A stretch of 64,000 nucleotides of DNA, taken from Sipunculus nudus. Lineage: Eukaryota; Annelida; Sipuncula; Golfingiida; Sipunculidae. The DNA is taken from NCBI GenBank assembly GCA_026874595.1, contig CM049320.1, positions 3,291,464 to 3,355,463 of the forward strand, given 5' to 3'. This document shows positions 11,020-22,560 of this stretch, one piece after another. Below the pieces are notes generated by a model, which saw nothing but the letters and a program-made list of their open reading frames with translations, made no database searches and was not told the DNA's origin. Position 1 is the first letter of the stretch. The number at the start of each line of letters is the position of its first letter. The position numbers and the translations under genes are program-made.

Positions 11020-11301
11020 ACAGTAATCTCAAACCTACACATGAAAGTCATAATGCACTCACGACAGTCCGTCCTATTTAACAATGGCACTGCATGGGCA
11101 AAAAAGGCCGACGTAGAAAGCTCTGATATTACAATGGGAAGCCTAGACTGGGCGGAGGTGTGCGAACTAGTTGGTCTTTACATCCTGAACGGACTCAGCC
11201 GCCGCTTTGTTAAACAGTCAATCGGATTGTTCAGTGACGACGGACTCGCGGTGTTCAAAAACATCACGGCAAGGACCTCGACGAAAATTACAGCACAATT
11301 A
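11020..11301 (+). pseudogene. Penelope-like reverse transcriptase fragment
   Basis: About 90 codons in one frame carry the features I associate with the reverse transcriptase of Penelope-like elements of invertebrates. An IMHSRQSVLFNN stretch comes first, then DITMGSLDWAEVCELVG, then the metal-binding motif region GLFSDDGLAVFKN (catalytic Asp pair near 11235-11240; the more usual form has a Tyr-Arg before the Asp pair). Upstream the frame runs into poly-C. Downstream the coding similarity stops where the repeat beginning ACAAGTGACCCATGGG starts at 11302. It is therefore a remnant truncated on both sides. The family name is from memory. Another retroelement class with the same motif order is possible. 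Confidence 0.55.
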
Positions 11302-12120
11302 ACAAGTGACCCATGGGTCATGACGCAAAGCCGACTGACATGTTGACAATATGTCCTTGCATAGGGAACTAATTACGATAATGGCGGTGGCACCATCATT
11401 CAGGCAAGTTAGCTTAAATTCATTAAGACGCATTAGCACACCAAATTGTAGAACAATCCATTCACCCATTCCTGAGGAATCTCGCAATTTGTGTGTATTT
11501 TGCATTATTTCTGGGGTCCACAAACATGCCGCATAAATTGCAAAATATGAGTTATAGACACCTATAATTTCAAGTTTGCAAGGAGAATTATAATGGACCT
11601 CCCTGGATGTCAAATCAGAAGATTCGAGGCCAATGGTTATGATTTGTGCACTGCTTTTGTTTAAAACGATTAATTGTTTTGAGGGCACTTTTGAGCGCCA
11701 AAGCTCAAATGGTATGGGTAAGAGAGACCTAATTCAGGTTTCCTTGGAGACTTCGTGGACATTCAAGGATGTCACGGTGAAAGATTCTAGGTCCAGTCAA
11801 TATGATTTGTGCCCTGTTACCAGATGACCGCATCTTTTGAGGTCTAAAAAAAGAGAAAAAATACAGGTGGCGCTACCAGTCTGAAGAAACAGATGAAACA
11901 CTCCATGATCAATATCCATGCAAAGAATCATGGTGATCAATGTATTAGTTGTTCTTTTTTCGATTGCTTGTTGTTCTATTACTTGAATTTTTGTATGAAA
12001 TTCGCCATTATTCTGGGGGATACTTCGGAGCCGCATAGTTGGGTGAATATGGCTAACAGAGACCTAATTTTTGGTTTCCAAGGAGATTTTCAATAGACCT
12101 CTCTGGATGTCACAGTGTGA
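11302..12120 (+). mobile_element. HINE-like element, family P3, 3'-truncated
   Basis: It starts ACAAGTGACCCATGGGTCAT and then AGCCGACTGACATGTTGACA, the same as 48881 onward. The core carries GGTTTCC, GATTCTAGGTCCAGT, ATGATTTGTGCCCTGTTA and AGGTGGCGCTACCAGTCTG, in the same order as the units at 51150-52320. No ACGG tract or 3' hairpin is present, so the right end is lost. It abuts the reverse-transcriptase remnant exactly at its 5' end. This undisturbed copy serves as the empty-site reference for the nested insertion at 48958-50868. Confidence 0.7.
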
Positions 12121-12235
12121 AAACACGTGTTAATGTGTAATTGAATATTCTCGTTAATAAAATACAGTGTACCAGCTCCTGGCATCCCGTTAATAGAGCA
12201 CTATTCGATCAGTTTTGCAAACATATATATAATTA

Positions 12236-12238
<3 letters not shown>

Positions 12239-12294
<56 letters not shown>
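12239..12294. repeat. (TA)28 microsatellite
   Basis: Pure TA repeat, followed directly by a GC-rich stretch (GTCGCGGGCGGGCGG). Open frames through it encode only I/Y. Confidence 0.95.
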
Positions 12295-12296
<2 letters not shown>

Positions 12297-12716
12297 GCGG
12301 GCGGGCGGTAAGGCGGGGTCTGGTTCGTGGTCTACTCGCACACACACAAATGGTACACAATACGCAGCTGACACTTGACAACTGTTTATTCTTTGTCTGC
12401 AACAAAGTGGACAAGATCTGATTCGACGTGTTGTCGATAGCATGACATGAGGCTGGATCGTCAGTAGGGGCACGTCATGCCCAAGTACCCATGCCATGCG
12501 ACCTGTCCTATTGTTGCGTTTAGGTTTCTCAAAAACCGGTCGGGGAAGGTTTCATGCCACATAGCCGTTCAGTATCGGAAACCTTCGGCAAACCCCGAGA
12601 TGGTAAGAATCTATATACATAATAATTGTATTGATATCGCCTTTATTCTGACCTCTATTAAATATAAATCTATTAAATATAAATCTAAACGTTAATGATA
12701 TAGAACTTTATATAAA

Positions 12717-12878
12717 ATGATAAATCTTCAGGGGAGTCAACCAGAGAGACTGAGATTAAAACAGTTTCCGGTGACAGTGTCACCAAGACGACAATGCCAA
12801 CAATGCCATAGTGAAGGAAAAGAGAAGAAATATTACGCAGGGGAGACAAGCCGGCTGTTCTCCCGACTTAACATTCGC

Positions 12879-12881
<3 letters not shown>
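12717..12881 (+). pseudogene. Possible piggyBac-type C-terminal fragment
   Basis: One frame contains RRQCQQCHSEGKEKKYY, preceded by an FP dipeptide context. The C-x2-C, the Gly-Lys and the following Tyr recall the start of the cysteine-rich C-terminal domain of piggyBac-like (DDE_Tnp_1_7) transposases. The second half of that domain, with its later Cys and His residues, is missing and the frame runs into a (TA)n tract. The match is short and the assignment weak. Confidence 0.2.

Positions 12882-12960
<79 letters not shown>
12882..12960. repeat. (TA)n microsatellite, ~79 bp
   Basis: Pure TA repeat immediately left of the tRNA-like segment 12961-13108. A second TA tract (13107-13127) lies immediately right of it. 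Confidence 0.95.
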
Positions 12961-12963
<3 letters not shown>

Positions 12964-13108
12964 GTAACCGGACACACAAAAGCGTTCCTACTGGCCTTGC
13001 TAGTGAAGCTTGCTTTATTGGCGAAGCGGTAGAACGTCTGACTTGTGTGTCACAGGTTACGGGTTCGAACCCACATTCGGGACTGGTTACTATTTTCACC
13101 CGTTACAT
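12961..13108 (+). mobile_element. tRNA-derived (SINE-like) segment with short inverted ends
   Basis: Box A-like TGGCGAAGCGG (13019-13029) and a perfect box B GGTTCGAACCC (13062-13072) are 43 bp apart, as in a tRNA-type internal Pol III promoter. The D-stem and anticodon-stem pairings are poor, so this is not a functional tRNA. The segment begins ATGTAACCGG and ends CCCGTTACAT, inverted over 9 of 10 bases, and sits between two (TA)n tracts. Either a SINE head captured in a small inverted-repeat element, or a SINE whose ends match by chance. Confidence 0.45.
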
Positions 13109-13129
13109 ATATATATATATATATATTAT

Positions 13130-14700
13130 CTAATAGTTGACTACCACTGGGAAAACCTGCAGGGAACTGTAAAACTGTAACAGAATATGGAAGTTCAGGG
13201 AATTTATGTCCTATGATATTGACCAATTTGCCAATTTGAGATGTGTACATCAGGCATAAAACCCCAATAAAAGTTACTAGGGACTCATGGGTTAAAGAAC
13301 AAAACTTCACCAACAAAGGACTAAAAGGGGCCCATTTACCTACCTTTGGAAAAAGAATTATTATGATTTCTGGCTTCCTCCGTGTATATATTGATGAGAT
13401 AAGGTAATCATGGTTATGAAAAGTTCTTATAACACCTCTTTGCAGGATGTATGAAATTGTTTATCAAGAATGAGTTTGTAAACACAGCAATGATGACAAA
13501 CGGGAAAAACGCGTAACCTTAAGGTGGTAGGTTGCATGTATGCAGAGGTAGAAAGGTCACTTGTTGCAAAACGACATTTGCAACGCTCTTGCTTATCGGA
13601 CTTGCTGCCAGTTGCCTTTGTTGAATTCGTTTTGATTATTTTGGTAGGCTAAAAATTTAATAAACATTGTGATATAAACAAAACAAGCAGCCTGTGTGCA
13701 GTGATATCCACATTTTATAGTCTATTTTTATTAAAACTCCAAGGGATTACATTTAGTTTATAAAGGTCAGATAAGTGATAGGGCCCCTTTAATCAAGGGT
13801 ATCAGAACTGTCTCGGGATAGTATATAGAGATGTTTCAACATATCTTCTAAAATACAGAAGTGTATTTTTAATTTATTAATAAACTCGTGCCAGTGTCTA
13901 TTATGGGTGTTCAGTTTTGACATGATTTATTTTTTTAAATTATATAAATTATTATTTTTATCATCATTCAATTTACAAGTGTATGTTTAGTTTTTATCAA
14001 TGTAGTTTTCTATTCATTATAGGCTTCAAATTAAAGAAATTAAAAAAATGGAATGTTTTGTATATCTATTGGCTGAGAAATATTCAAAAGTTATATTATA
14101 AATAGATAAATTGATCAAATATTAACTTTATAAAATCACCAATACTGTAAAAAATCTTACGTTTTCATACAATACAGAGTATAGAACAATCTTAATTTTC
14201 AGAATATAAAAACTGGTTTGAGGGGAGCAGTTTTGGAAGATAAATTAACAAAACGATCTGACAAAATCAATACCCAGCGTGAAGAAAGGAGAAAAAGTAC
14301 ATATTAATATACAGATATTTCGATACTTATCGATACTAACATCGATACGGTTACCGATACACTGTGCGTGCTGTATTGTCGTACCGATGAAACACAAAAA
14401 ATGCTTACAAATATAGATACAACTCCGACATCCATAATTTAAACTATAATCTGGGTTTTTTAAGCTTATGCTGCTCTTTGTATTATATTGACCTAGTAAG
14501 ATTCAAACAAGATCACGTTTTGTCATTGTCGGATGAGGAATTTACATACAGATCTCGGTGCTTTCATGACAAGCCGGCTCCTGTGAGAGCGTTGTCAGAC
14601 TGATATATATCACGGTTTAGGAAATATATATGTTTAGGAAAAATGTTTTCCCACAGCCTTTAATAAGAAATGATAAAAAAGAAAGAAAAATAAAGCGTAT
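13130..14700. other. No gene seen
   Basis: AT-rich. Around 14330-14390 the motif CGATAC recurs several times (TCGATACTTATCGATACTAA and nearby), and CGTATCGGGTATCGC appears at about 14707. These could be ends of a decayed element, but no convincing inverted pair was fixed. Confidence 0.4.
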
Positions 14701-14702
14701 CG

Positions 14703-15039
14703 TCAATACGTATCGGGTATCGCTTTAAGTATATCACAATACGCTCTCCAATGGCATGGCTGGGTCTTCGCTGCCGGGATCAGTAGAGGGAATGTGGGTT
14801 GCTTCTGCCTTTTCGGCTGTGGATCCTGTAGCTTTCCTAAAAGGTCACCGGTTCGGGATGTACGGTGGCGGCCTCTCGCGGCCCTCTGCTTGGCTTGGTG
14901 TGGCATCGCGTCTGTTGGCTCAGAGAACATGCTTAAGGAGCGCACAGGGCTGAGGTCTTGCCCACAGCAACCTGTAGCTGCTCGACGAGCGTAAACTTCT
15001 TCTGCTGCTGCGTATCGTACTTTAATGGGCTGTCCGTAC

Positions 15040-15074
<35 letters not shown>
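14703..15074 (-). other. Unrecognised ORF in a GC-richer block
   Basis: About 110 codons are open on the minus strand outside the (TA)n tract. The block (14745-15035) is clearly richer in G+C than its surroundings. The product is basic and low in hydrophobics, with AAAEEVYARRAATG near the start, and resembles no domain I know. A plus-strand frame is also open here. The composition shift suggests a different origin for this block, perhaps element coding sequence. Confidence 0.2.

Positions 15075-15108
<34 letters not shown>
15041..15108. repeat. (TA)n microsatellite
   Basis: TA repeat with a single C interruption. A shorter TA tract follows at 15317-15334. Confidence 0.95.
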
Positions 15109-15110
<2 letters not shown>

Positions 15111-15559
15111 CTAACATTCTATATCACACGGATCCCGATCAAACTTTGATGTATGGCATGCAAGCGTAGAAAATATACTAATCCAAGCCCAGATAAATTT
15201 GTGTCACGCTTCACTAACTTGATGGTTGCAAAAAACAGTCGGTCATTCAATCGATTTCGGAAACTGACAATTTAAAATTCTTTTAATGTCATTGAATTAC
15301 GACCGTCTCGTGTGTGTATATATATATATATATTAGGTGACATAGCCACCTAAATTAGTGCAAGAGGACAAGCGATCTTAATTAAAAGTGCACCGTTTGA
15401 ATAATGCATATACTCAGGGCTTGATCTGTTGATGAATAAAGCTAAAGCTGGCTCTGTTGCACAACTGGGTCTAATGTTTGGAATGCGGAAGGAAGAAAGC
15501 AGAAAGCGTATGAAGTCGGTATTGACTAGGTGGTGAGATTCCTTGTGCGCGAATGCGTA

Positions 15560-15842
15560 CAAACAAACCCGCTTCTATTCCGAATGAGTCCACCTTCAGC
15601 GAACGGCCTTGACAGCTACCCGTGATGTTGCCCCAGCATGGGTTGCGCGAGGGAGCGCTCAGTTGCAGGCCTGAATGATATTACGAACCAAGTGCGGACA
15701 GCAAACTCACGATGTGTTAAATAAACCGGTTCAGGCTTTTGTAAAGCGAATTACAGTGCGGACGCAAAGCGGACTACTTCGGTACTAAAGTAAACCAGTT
15801 TAGTTTAATCCGGTTTAGATGCGAACCAAGTGCGGATACGGC
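15560..15842. repeat. Region with repeated CGAACCAAGTGCGGA motif
   Basis: CGAACCAAGTGCGGA occurs at about 15685 and 15823, with AAACCGGTT and related CCGGTTTA blocks between. The left part is GC-richer. This may be the residue of a small element. Boundaries were not established. Confidence 0.35.
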
Positions 15843-15945
15843 CAATTTGTCACCATTCTGTAAATTATACTCTGCCAGGTATATTAAAATAAGTATTTAG
15901 TCTCATCTGAACTACAACTATATACTTATTAGGCCAAAACAATAT

Positions 15946-16260
15946 AAAGGTATGGTTCTCAGGCACCGCCCGCATCACTTTTAAACCCCCCCCCCCATCA
16001 AAAATTTTTAATTTTTGATTTTCAATAGAAATTTAACAATTTTGAGCTGCAGCCGCTTGGACATTTCTTTAAAGAAGATTTAAATCATACATTTTCCTTT
16101 GTTATGTAGTGCTTTTACTTGTTTAGCAAAATAAATATTTTATTATCATGCTTTTCACTTTTCATTTGATATTTTTATCGAAACATACCAAAAATTAAAA
16201 ATTAAAAAACCGCCCGCCCGCATTGGTTTCTGAAAAAAAGTACCTGAGAACCATACCTTT
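15946..16260 (+). mobile_element. MITE with AAAGGTATGGTTCTCAGG terminal inverted repeats
   Basis: The left end AAAGGTATGGTTCTCAGGCA (15946-15965) is matched by the right end TACCTGAGAACCATACCTTT (16241-16260). This gives about 18 bp of perfect terminal inverted repeat. GC-rich CCGCCCG blocks sit just inside both ends, and the 250-bp interior is AT-rich. A decayed copy in the other orientation is at 5812-6056. No transposase is encoded. Confidence 0.75.
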
Positions 16261-16739
16261 TTTTTTTATTTTGGCCTTATATCTCATAATTTCGTTCTCT
16301 TCATTTTCTTCAGTATGTTTGTCTGGTGGATTCATCCGCCGCCAATGTCTTTTCACAATCCAACAAGCTAAATTATTGAGTCGTTATGAAGGCTCAGAGC
16401 GTGTTTGGTACAGACGGGATATGAATTCGTAATTTTTGGAATATGTATATGTCATTCAGTGTTGCTTCTGTAGCTGAGGGTTCAGCCCGCTCACGTATTG
16501 TTTTGTATTAGTGTATGTTTAATGCAAATTTTGGTCAACAACATCCAGCATAGTTGGAACTGTACATTTTAATAAAAAGTTTCATTATAATCTTTTGTGT
16601 TACTAAGTTCTCATGTATGCACTTGGTTCTGGTCACGTTACCTGTTTCATGTTTTGGGTTGAATGCTTTTTGTCCGCTGTCTGGATGTGTTTGCCTCCCC
16701 TAGACAAATCATAACGAGCCCCAGGCTATCGTGATATAA

Positions 16740-16828
16740 TAAATAAATGAATATATATATATTATATATATATATATTGATATTTATATCTCTATTTATC
16801 TCTCACTAAATATATTTATATATATAAA

Positions 16829-16912
<84 letters not shown>

Positions 16913-16961
16913 ATACATCAGTCTTTATCTCTATATGATATCAATATCTCTATCTCATATA

Positions 16962-17053
<92 letters not shown>

Positions 17054-17128
17054 TTTACAGATATATCTTATATATTTTTTCTATATATAACTTTATTTTA
17101 TCTCATTAAATATATATATATATATATG

Positions 17129-17196
<68 letters not shown>
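16740..17196. repeat. Large AT/CT microsatellite cluster
   Basis: Alternating (TA)n and (CT)n blocks: CT at about 16831-16872 and 16962-17000, TA at about 16870-16904, 17001-17050 and 17140-17196. Imperfect TATATCT sequence lies between. The (CT)n-to-(TA)n transition is repeated, which suggests duplication of a compound unit. Confidence 0.9.
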
Positions 17197-17200
<4 letters not shown>

Positions 17201-17473
17201 ACTAGTCTGAGGGTCCCCTAAAACGTAGACGCGAGTCCGGACTCGAGAGTCCTACCTCACTAAAAGGAGTTTTTTTTTCTCTCTCCAAAGTCGTTGCAAG
17301 ATATATAAGGGCTCGTTTTCAAATTCAAAATGTAGTCATTACATCAAGTCCACAAGCAAGATGTCAAAGTCAAAAGAAGCAGAAGCAATCAAGTTGAATT
17401 GCGGGATGTGGGAAAATATCAAACTTTTTAAATAATTTTTTTTTTTCAATAAAACAACAGCATGATACCGACA

Positions 17474-17476
<3 letters not shown>

Positions 17477-17533
<57 letters not shown>
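17477..17533. repeat. (TA)n microsatellite
   Basis: Pure TA repeat. Flanking open frames that read through it are artefacts. Confidence 0.95.
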
Positions 17534-17534
<1 letters not shown>

Positions 17535-18231
17535 TTTTCCTGCTGTAACGAGGCCAAGTGAAGCCCGAAAGAGCCAAAAACGCAAAGACAGGAAGGGAAA
17601 AATCGCACAATTTTCCCTTTGATGCCCCACAGTATTGTTTGTCCGACACCGCTCGGCGAAACTGTCCACGCCGTGTTTCAGCACAATTGGTATTCACCTC
17701 TCAGTCTTTCATTAATCCGGTCAAGTCGACAATCCATACAATTCTCCCCAAGGTATGCGCACGCATCCGGTGGCACAAGCTTTAGATAGATGGCGCTACA
17801 CGAGACGGCAGCAGGTAAGGTCGGCTCCTGTCCCTTTGCAATAAATTAGAGAAAATACTAAACCAAAATATTTCAGAATTTGCATGCAAATTCTAAATAA
17901 CATTTTCAACAAGTTGATAAAACTATATTAAATAATATTTGGTATTAAAGCAGAAACTGAAAACTTTATTGCATGATTCACACAACCTGAGCCCAGGGCT
18001 CTAGGCATAGGTTTCGGACGAGTGACTGTTGCACTGAGTGCATGTTACACAATGTCAACGAGAGTGGTCAAAGACTCAACTTCCCTGGGAAATCCCTCGC
18101 CACTAACACGTGCTCGACCAACAAGGGGCACCGAATTACCGAGGATAATTGAAAGCGGTTGAACAGTGATCCTTCGGTGACCCCTCCAAACCAAGTAAAA
18201 AAGAAACAAAATATGAGCACTAGCAATCAGT

Positions 18232-18495
18232 TTGATGAAATCAGACGAACAACCCCTGTCGCAATTGAATGCATATCCAGATGGCAGTGATGACATCCTT
18301 AGAAATAGCGACACTGGAAAATTTACAAAATACTTCGTGGAGGCATTAAAATCAGAACCTATTCAGAATGCGCTGAAGTCTATAACAGACGAAGCAGTGA
18401 ATGAAAAAAAAACCCAGAAAACTTGAAGAAAGAGTGAACAGACTTGAGAACCATATCCAGTCGCTCAGTTTTGTTGTGCATGGGTGTAACCACCA
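18232..18495 (+). pseudogene. Possible LINE ORF1-like coiled-coil fragment
   Basis: One frame gives KFTKYFVEALKSEPIQNALK, up to an A9 run near 18405-18413. In a neighbouring frame after that run comes LEERVNRLENHIQSLSFVV and then HG. A short acidic/amphipathic segment followed by leucine-heptad sequence and a V-x-HG motif is common in ORF1 proteins of L1-type LINEs. The fragment is interrupted by the frame change at the A-run and stops soon after. A LINE ORF2 remnant on the same strand starts 2.5 kb downstream, but the link is speculative. Confidence 0.3.
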
Positions 18496-18980
18496 TTAGG
18501 TGTGGTTGATCTTTCACCCCCCCCCCCAAGTTTTTTTTTTTTTTTTTGTTTCATCTGCTTCTTACTTCCCTATTTGCCCACTTGTCTGTATATCAATGGT
18601 AAAATGTGTATAATTGTATCAATATCATCTTGTGTATGCTGTCCGGGCATCATAGTATTCTTATATTATAACAGAACTATACAGATCGTAATAATGTATA
18701 TGCTTGTATGTATGTCCACTGGTAAGCATGGATGCTCCCGTTATTTTTATAAATTTATAACTTTAATGTATTTGTACTGGTGGATATCATTTGGCGTTAC
18801 AGAGACCATCTTGTGTATTGGTCTTCTGTGTTCTGGTGTATTGATAGTACGACACGGGCCATGACCTGGCGTTTGTTTTGTTCATGAATATTTAGTTTTA
18901 GTTAACCGCAAGTGTCACGTGTTCACACGAATCAATGTATCTATGGTCTGCGTGGCCTACCGGTAAAATTTTTCTATAAC
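18496..18980. other. No gene seen; C/T homopolymers
   Basis: A C run followed by a T18-type run (18518-18548), then ordinary AT-rich sequence. Confidence 0.4.
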
Positions 18981-19065
18981 TTGTTCTGGCAAGTTTTAGA
19001 AACAAATGACGTCATCTTTGTGGCCGAGGTGTCGAATAGAGAGACTGCTAAATTCAGTCCATCTC

Positions 19066-19114
19066 TGTACGGCACCACGATAGGTTGCTTCAAGTGTATG
19101 CACTTCGTTTACAG
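19066..19114 (+). repeat. 49-bp block, first of two near-identical copies
   Basis: This block and 20622-20670 differ at two positions within about 48 bp (GTACGGCACCACG...TTCGTTTACAG). Both are preceded by an AG and end in ACAG; this copy continues GTAGGC, which could act as a splice donor. The encoded stretch, YGTTIGCFKCMHFVYR versus YGTTLGCFKCIHFVYR, is conserved in frame. Could be a duplicated short exon or a dispersed repeat fragment. Confidence 0.45.
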
Positions 19115-20621
19115 GTAGGCTCACATTGTTATCTTTGTATGCGTAGGTAGTCAGAAAGCAGTGCGGTATTAACTTATGCCTTGTACTTTATGTATCATGT
19201 ATTTATATAACATGAATTTAATGTAACATGAATGTAGAGTAATTATTGTTTGTATACCTATGAAAGATACTAGATAAATATGTACCTTGTAAACAGTAGG
19301 CTACTTGACCACGCTTAAAAACCCTTCTGGCTAGAGAATAAGGCTCTTAAGCTCTATTATCATTGCCCATTTAAATAACATTCTACATGGAGCACTCCGT
19401 TTCAAAATTGTCTGAGAAACACCGTCATCTGTCAACAGTGCTGCCATCTGGCGGACGAACCTGGAACCAATTCAGGCCCCTATTTCTCTTCTTACGAAAT
19501 CGCGTAATGAAACATAGCACTGTTGGAGGAAATTTACTGTTTAGACCGCTAATTATTCTCTTTTTAAATAGCTTTTATCTTAAAATGAGAACTTATCAGC
19601 TCAGACGCAAAACCTAGTCCAGTCAGCTAGAAATACGTGGCATCTGTTACAATACATATATTTATTACTAGATATCATCTCTTGATTAACAACACAGTAC
19701 AAATATTCCGACTAGGTCGTTATAATATATCTGAATTATTGATAACATGAGAAAAGATAATACTGTTTGTAATATTGCTAAACGTAACTTTATTCAAATG
19801 ATGTTAAGATTGCCGGAGTGGTACTTACTCTTTCAAAATCAGCTGTCACTAGTCTTATTGTTTCCCTGGACAATACGGGTCGGCGCTCGTGTCACGTGGT
19901 ATTCTGAATAGGAAATAATTTAATGTAAAAAGCACTTGTTGTAGAAATTTCTTGTGTAAATGGATCTTGAAATTTGAAACATAGTATAAAACAGACCATA
20001 ATCTGAATAAATAACTTGAAGCTGACTGTATATCATTAAAAAATCAGGAACATTCACCGAAACATTACTGCGCCGCCCCACTATACGTCTGTTCGCTTCT
20101 TTGGTCAGGGCTGAAGTGAACGTATTTAGAGCGTTTTTGTGTCTAAGTACAAACAACCGTGCCACAAGCATAAATATTTTTGACAGTTTTCAGTTTAACA
20201 GATAAATTAGGTTATTTTGTCAATATCTGCTACGTCGCATATTTTAGTTGTTGCTTTCGATCCAAATATTATTGCTACAATACTTTTTTGTTGTATAACA
20301 TAAGCAGGGAGGAAGCCGCACTATTTCTGGTCCATATTATTGCGCGAGTGCTGTAGTCTTCTCACAGAGAGACCTTTATAAGCATGTTAACGTTAAATCG
20401 CACGATGTGAGGCTTGTAAAGTAGGATGTATATATACATATATATTTAACGTTTATGTACATGTATAAGCCATTATAAGCAACTTATGTATTAAAGGAGG
20501 CGATATTAATTAAATCAAACTCAAACAAACCAACGAATTATAAATGTATTTAGAGTACAATATCCAAATGTGTTACATATTCAATGTGTATCATTGTCAT
20601 ATTATGAACAGAGTTCATTTC
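19115..20621. other. No gene seen
   Basis: AT-rich DNA between the two 49-bp copies. The short ORFs have no recognisable features. Confidence 0.4.
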
Positions 20622-20670
20622 CGTACGGCACCACGTTAGGTTGCTTCAAGTGTATCCACTTCGTTTACAG
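20622..20670 (+). repeat. 49-bp block, second copy
   Basis: Paired with 19066-19114 (see there). It continues into ATCCAGATCTGTATC instead of a donor-like sequence. The open frame extends on to about 20820 with CFRC but no recognisable domain. Confidence 0.45.
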
Positions 20671-20980
20671 ATCCAGATCTGTATCAACGGGTCCACCTCT
20701 TCTATGCTTTCGTTGTTCACTCCACCGGACCCGTAATACCACACTGGTCACATTTATAATAAGAAATCTTTTCCAACGAAAGATCATCAGTCCCCACAGT
20801 GAACCTTTATTGAACAATTAAATTACCTCCTTTTTCCTCACAGAGGAGGTAACCCTGTAGTCTGAGGCGTTTTCAATATAGCTCTTCAGCCAGATATTGA
20901 CAAAATTAGAGGGGCGAAAAGAAAAAAAAATAGGTCCACCAAGTAGGCAAATTGCAAAATTAATTAAACAATATCAATAA

Positions 20981-22560
20981 AATGACGTATGGCAAACACG
21001 CAATCCACACACACGGGCTTTCACAAGAACGCAAGAAACACCTGGAATCATGTCAAGGATTGATATGTGGTTAATGTCAGAAACACTTGTACCACACGTA
21101 ACGTCAGATGATATTAAACCCACACTTTTCTCTGGCCATTGTATAATTTCAGCTTCTCTGACAGGTGACCTCTTTGTCCGCAGAAGACAAGGATACTGGG
21201 AATTTAATAATGACCTTTTAATAGTTTTTATGAAGTTTCAGGGTTAAAGATTGATATGAATAAAACTGAAGCCCGATGGTTAGGAACGAGGCTTGAAAGG
21301 AAGATGGATATCCGGGAACTTTACAACTTTAGGTATAACATTCTGACAAACTGAAGAAGCTACTGCAGCTAATTAAATGGAATATGATATAGAAAAAAAT
21401 CGGAATCGATTAGTCATGGAAAGGGAGAAACCTAACACTACAAGGAAGAGTACTTCTCACAAAATCACTTGGTATACCAAAATAACTTTACTGTATGTCA
21501 ACGTTCCATATACCCAAACCGCACCTTACGCAAATACAACAACTATTAAACGACTTTATATGGATGGTAAAAAAGAATTAAAAATACAATTATGATTAAA
21601 TAAAAAAGTGCGAAGGTGGATTAAATGTAACTGATATAGATATTCTGAATAAATCTATAAAAATGGCCTTGCTTTCCCGTCTCATTAAATAAAAGGACTC
21701 GGTATTGTCACATTTAGTAAAAACATACACTTACGAAACTGTATTATCACTACATGACATTTTAACATGCCGCTCATTCAAACCAACATCAAGCAATCTG
21801 TCGCCAATGTATAGGGCTATATTGGCATTTCTTCAAATTTTTTATAGCAAAAGCCAACCCCTAGTATTCAAGATGTTATAAACGGGAACATATGGTACAA
21901 CGATTTAATACATCTTAGTTATAAAATGCAGATTCTCTTTAATAAAAATTGGTACAAAGCCGGTATCCAAAAATTCGCCCACTTAATAGACAAAAAAGGG
22001 AATTTCTTAACAATGATTTTATCTAATATCACAGATTCATGAAACACATTCCACGAAATTGGAAGTCTATTCTTTCAGAAAATAGTGACGAAATTGACTT
22101 TAGTAACTGTGATAGAATATAAAAACATATTAAAATTTTTAATATCACCTTTGTATTATTATAATATTTTGAGATATAAAAATAGTTTCCTACAGTACCC
22201 TAATAAAGAGTAAAACAGAAACAGCGACATGTCGAATGAAAATAACGACTAACCTTCTTTGCTATTGTGAAATACATAAAGTTGATATTGAACAAAGATT
22301 TTTCAGTTGTGACATTAAAAAGTTATTTTGGAACAATCTCAGCCGTTTTTACAATTCAGTCAATGAAGATGAGAACATCTCGTCGACCATACAGGACTAC
22401 ATTCATATTAAAGTGAAATAGAAACATTATAGGGGTTAATTACCTCATTATACAAACCAAATATTATATCAATCTACAGAAATGTGCCGAGAAAAGAATA
22501 CATTTCAGATCATTCTTGAAATATGTGAGAAATCACCTGGAATTTAAAAAAAAATTAACT
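20981..22560 (+). pseudogene. Decayed L1/Tx1-type LINE: endonuclease joined to late RT and C-terminus
   Basis: From 20981 the frame encodes the end of an APE-type endonuclease: NDVWQTRNPHTRAFTRTQ, then SRIDMWLMSETLV, then SGHCIISASLT and GYWEFNNDLL. Within a few bases of 21222 it switches to late reverse transcriptase, EVSGLKIDMNKTEARWLG (21231 on). Most of the RT, including the catalytic Asp pair, is absent. After 21360 come thumb/connection-like stretches (VLLTKSLGIPKITLLYVNVP in one frame, EGGLNVTDIDILNKSIKMAL in another) and a C-terminal Cys/His region (CYCEIHKVDIEQRFFSCDI, about 22260-22320). Multiple stops and frame changes make it a dead, internally deleted copy. The 3' end is uncertain. 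Confidence 0.7.

Noticed and set aside
13012-13085. Functional tRNA gene
   Set aside because: Boxes A and B are good, but the D stem and anticodon stem do not pair properly. It is called a tRNA-derived repeat instead.
12236-13133. Many 60-140 codon frames of alternating Ile-Tyr
   Set aside because: They are translations of (TA)n tracts and carry no coding information.
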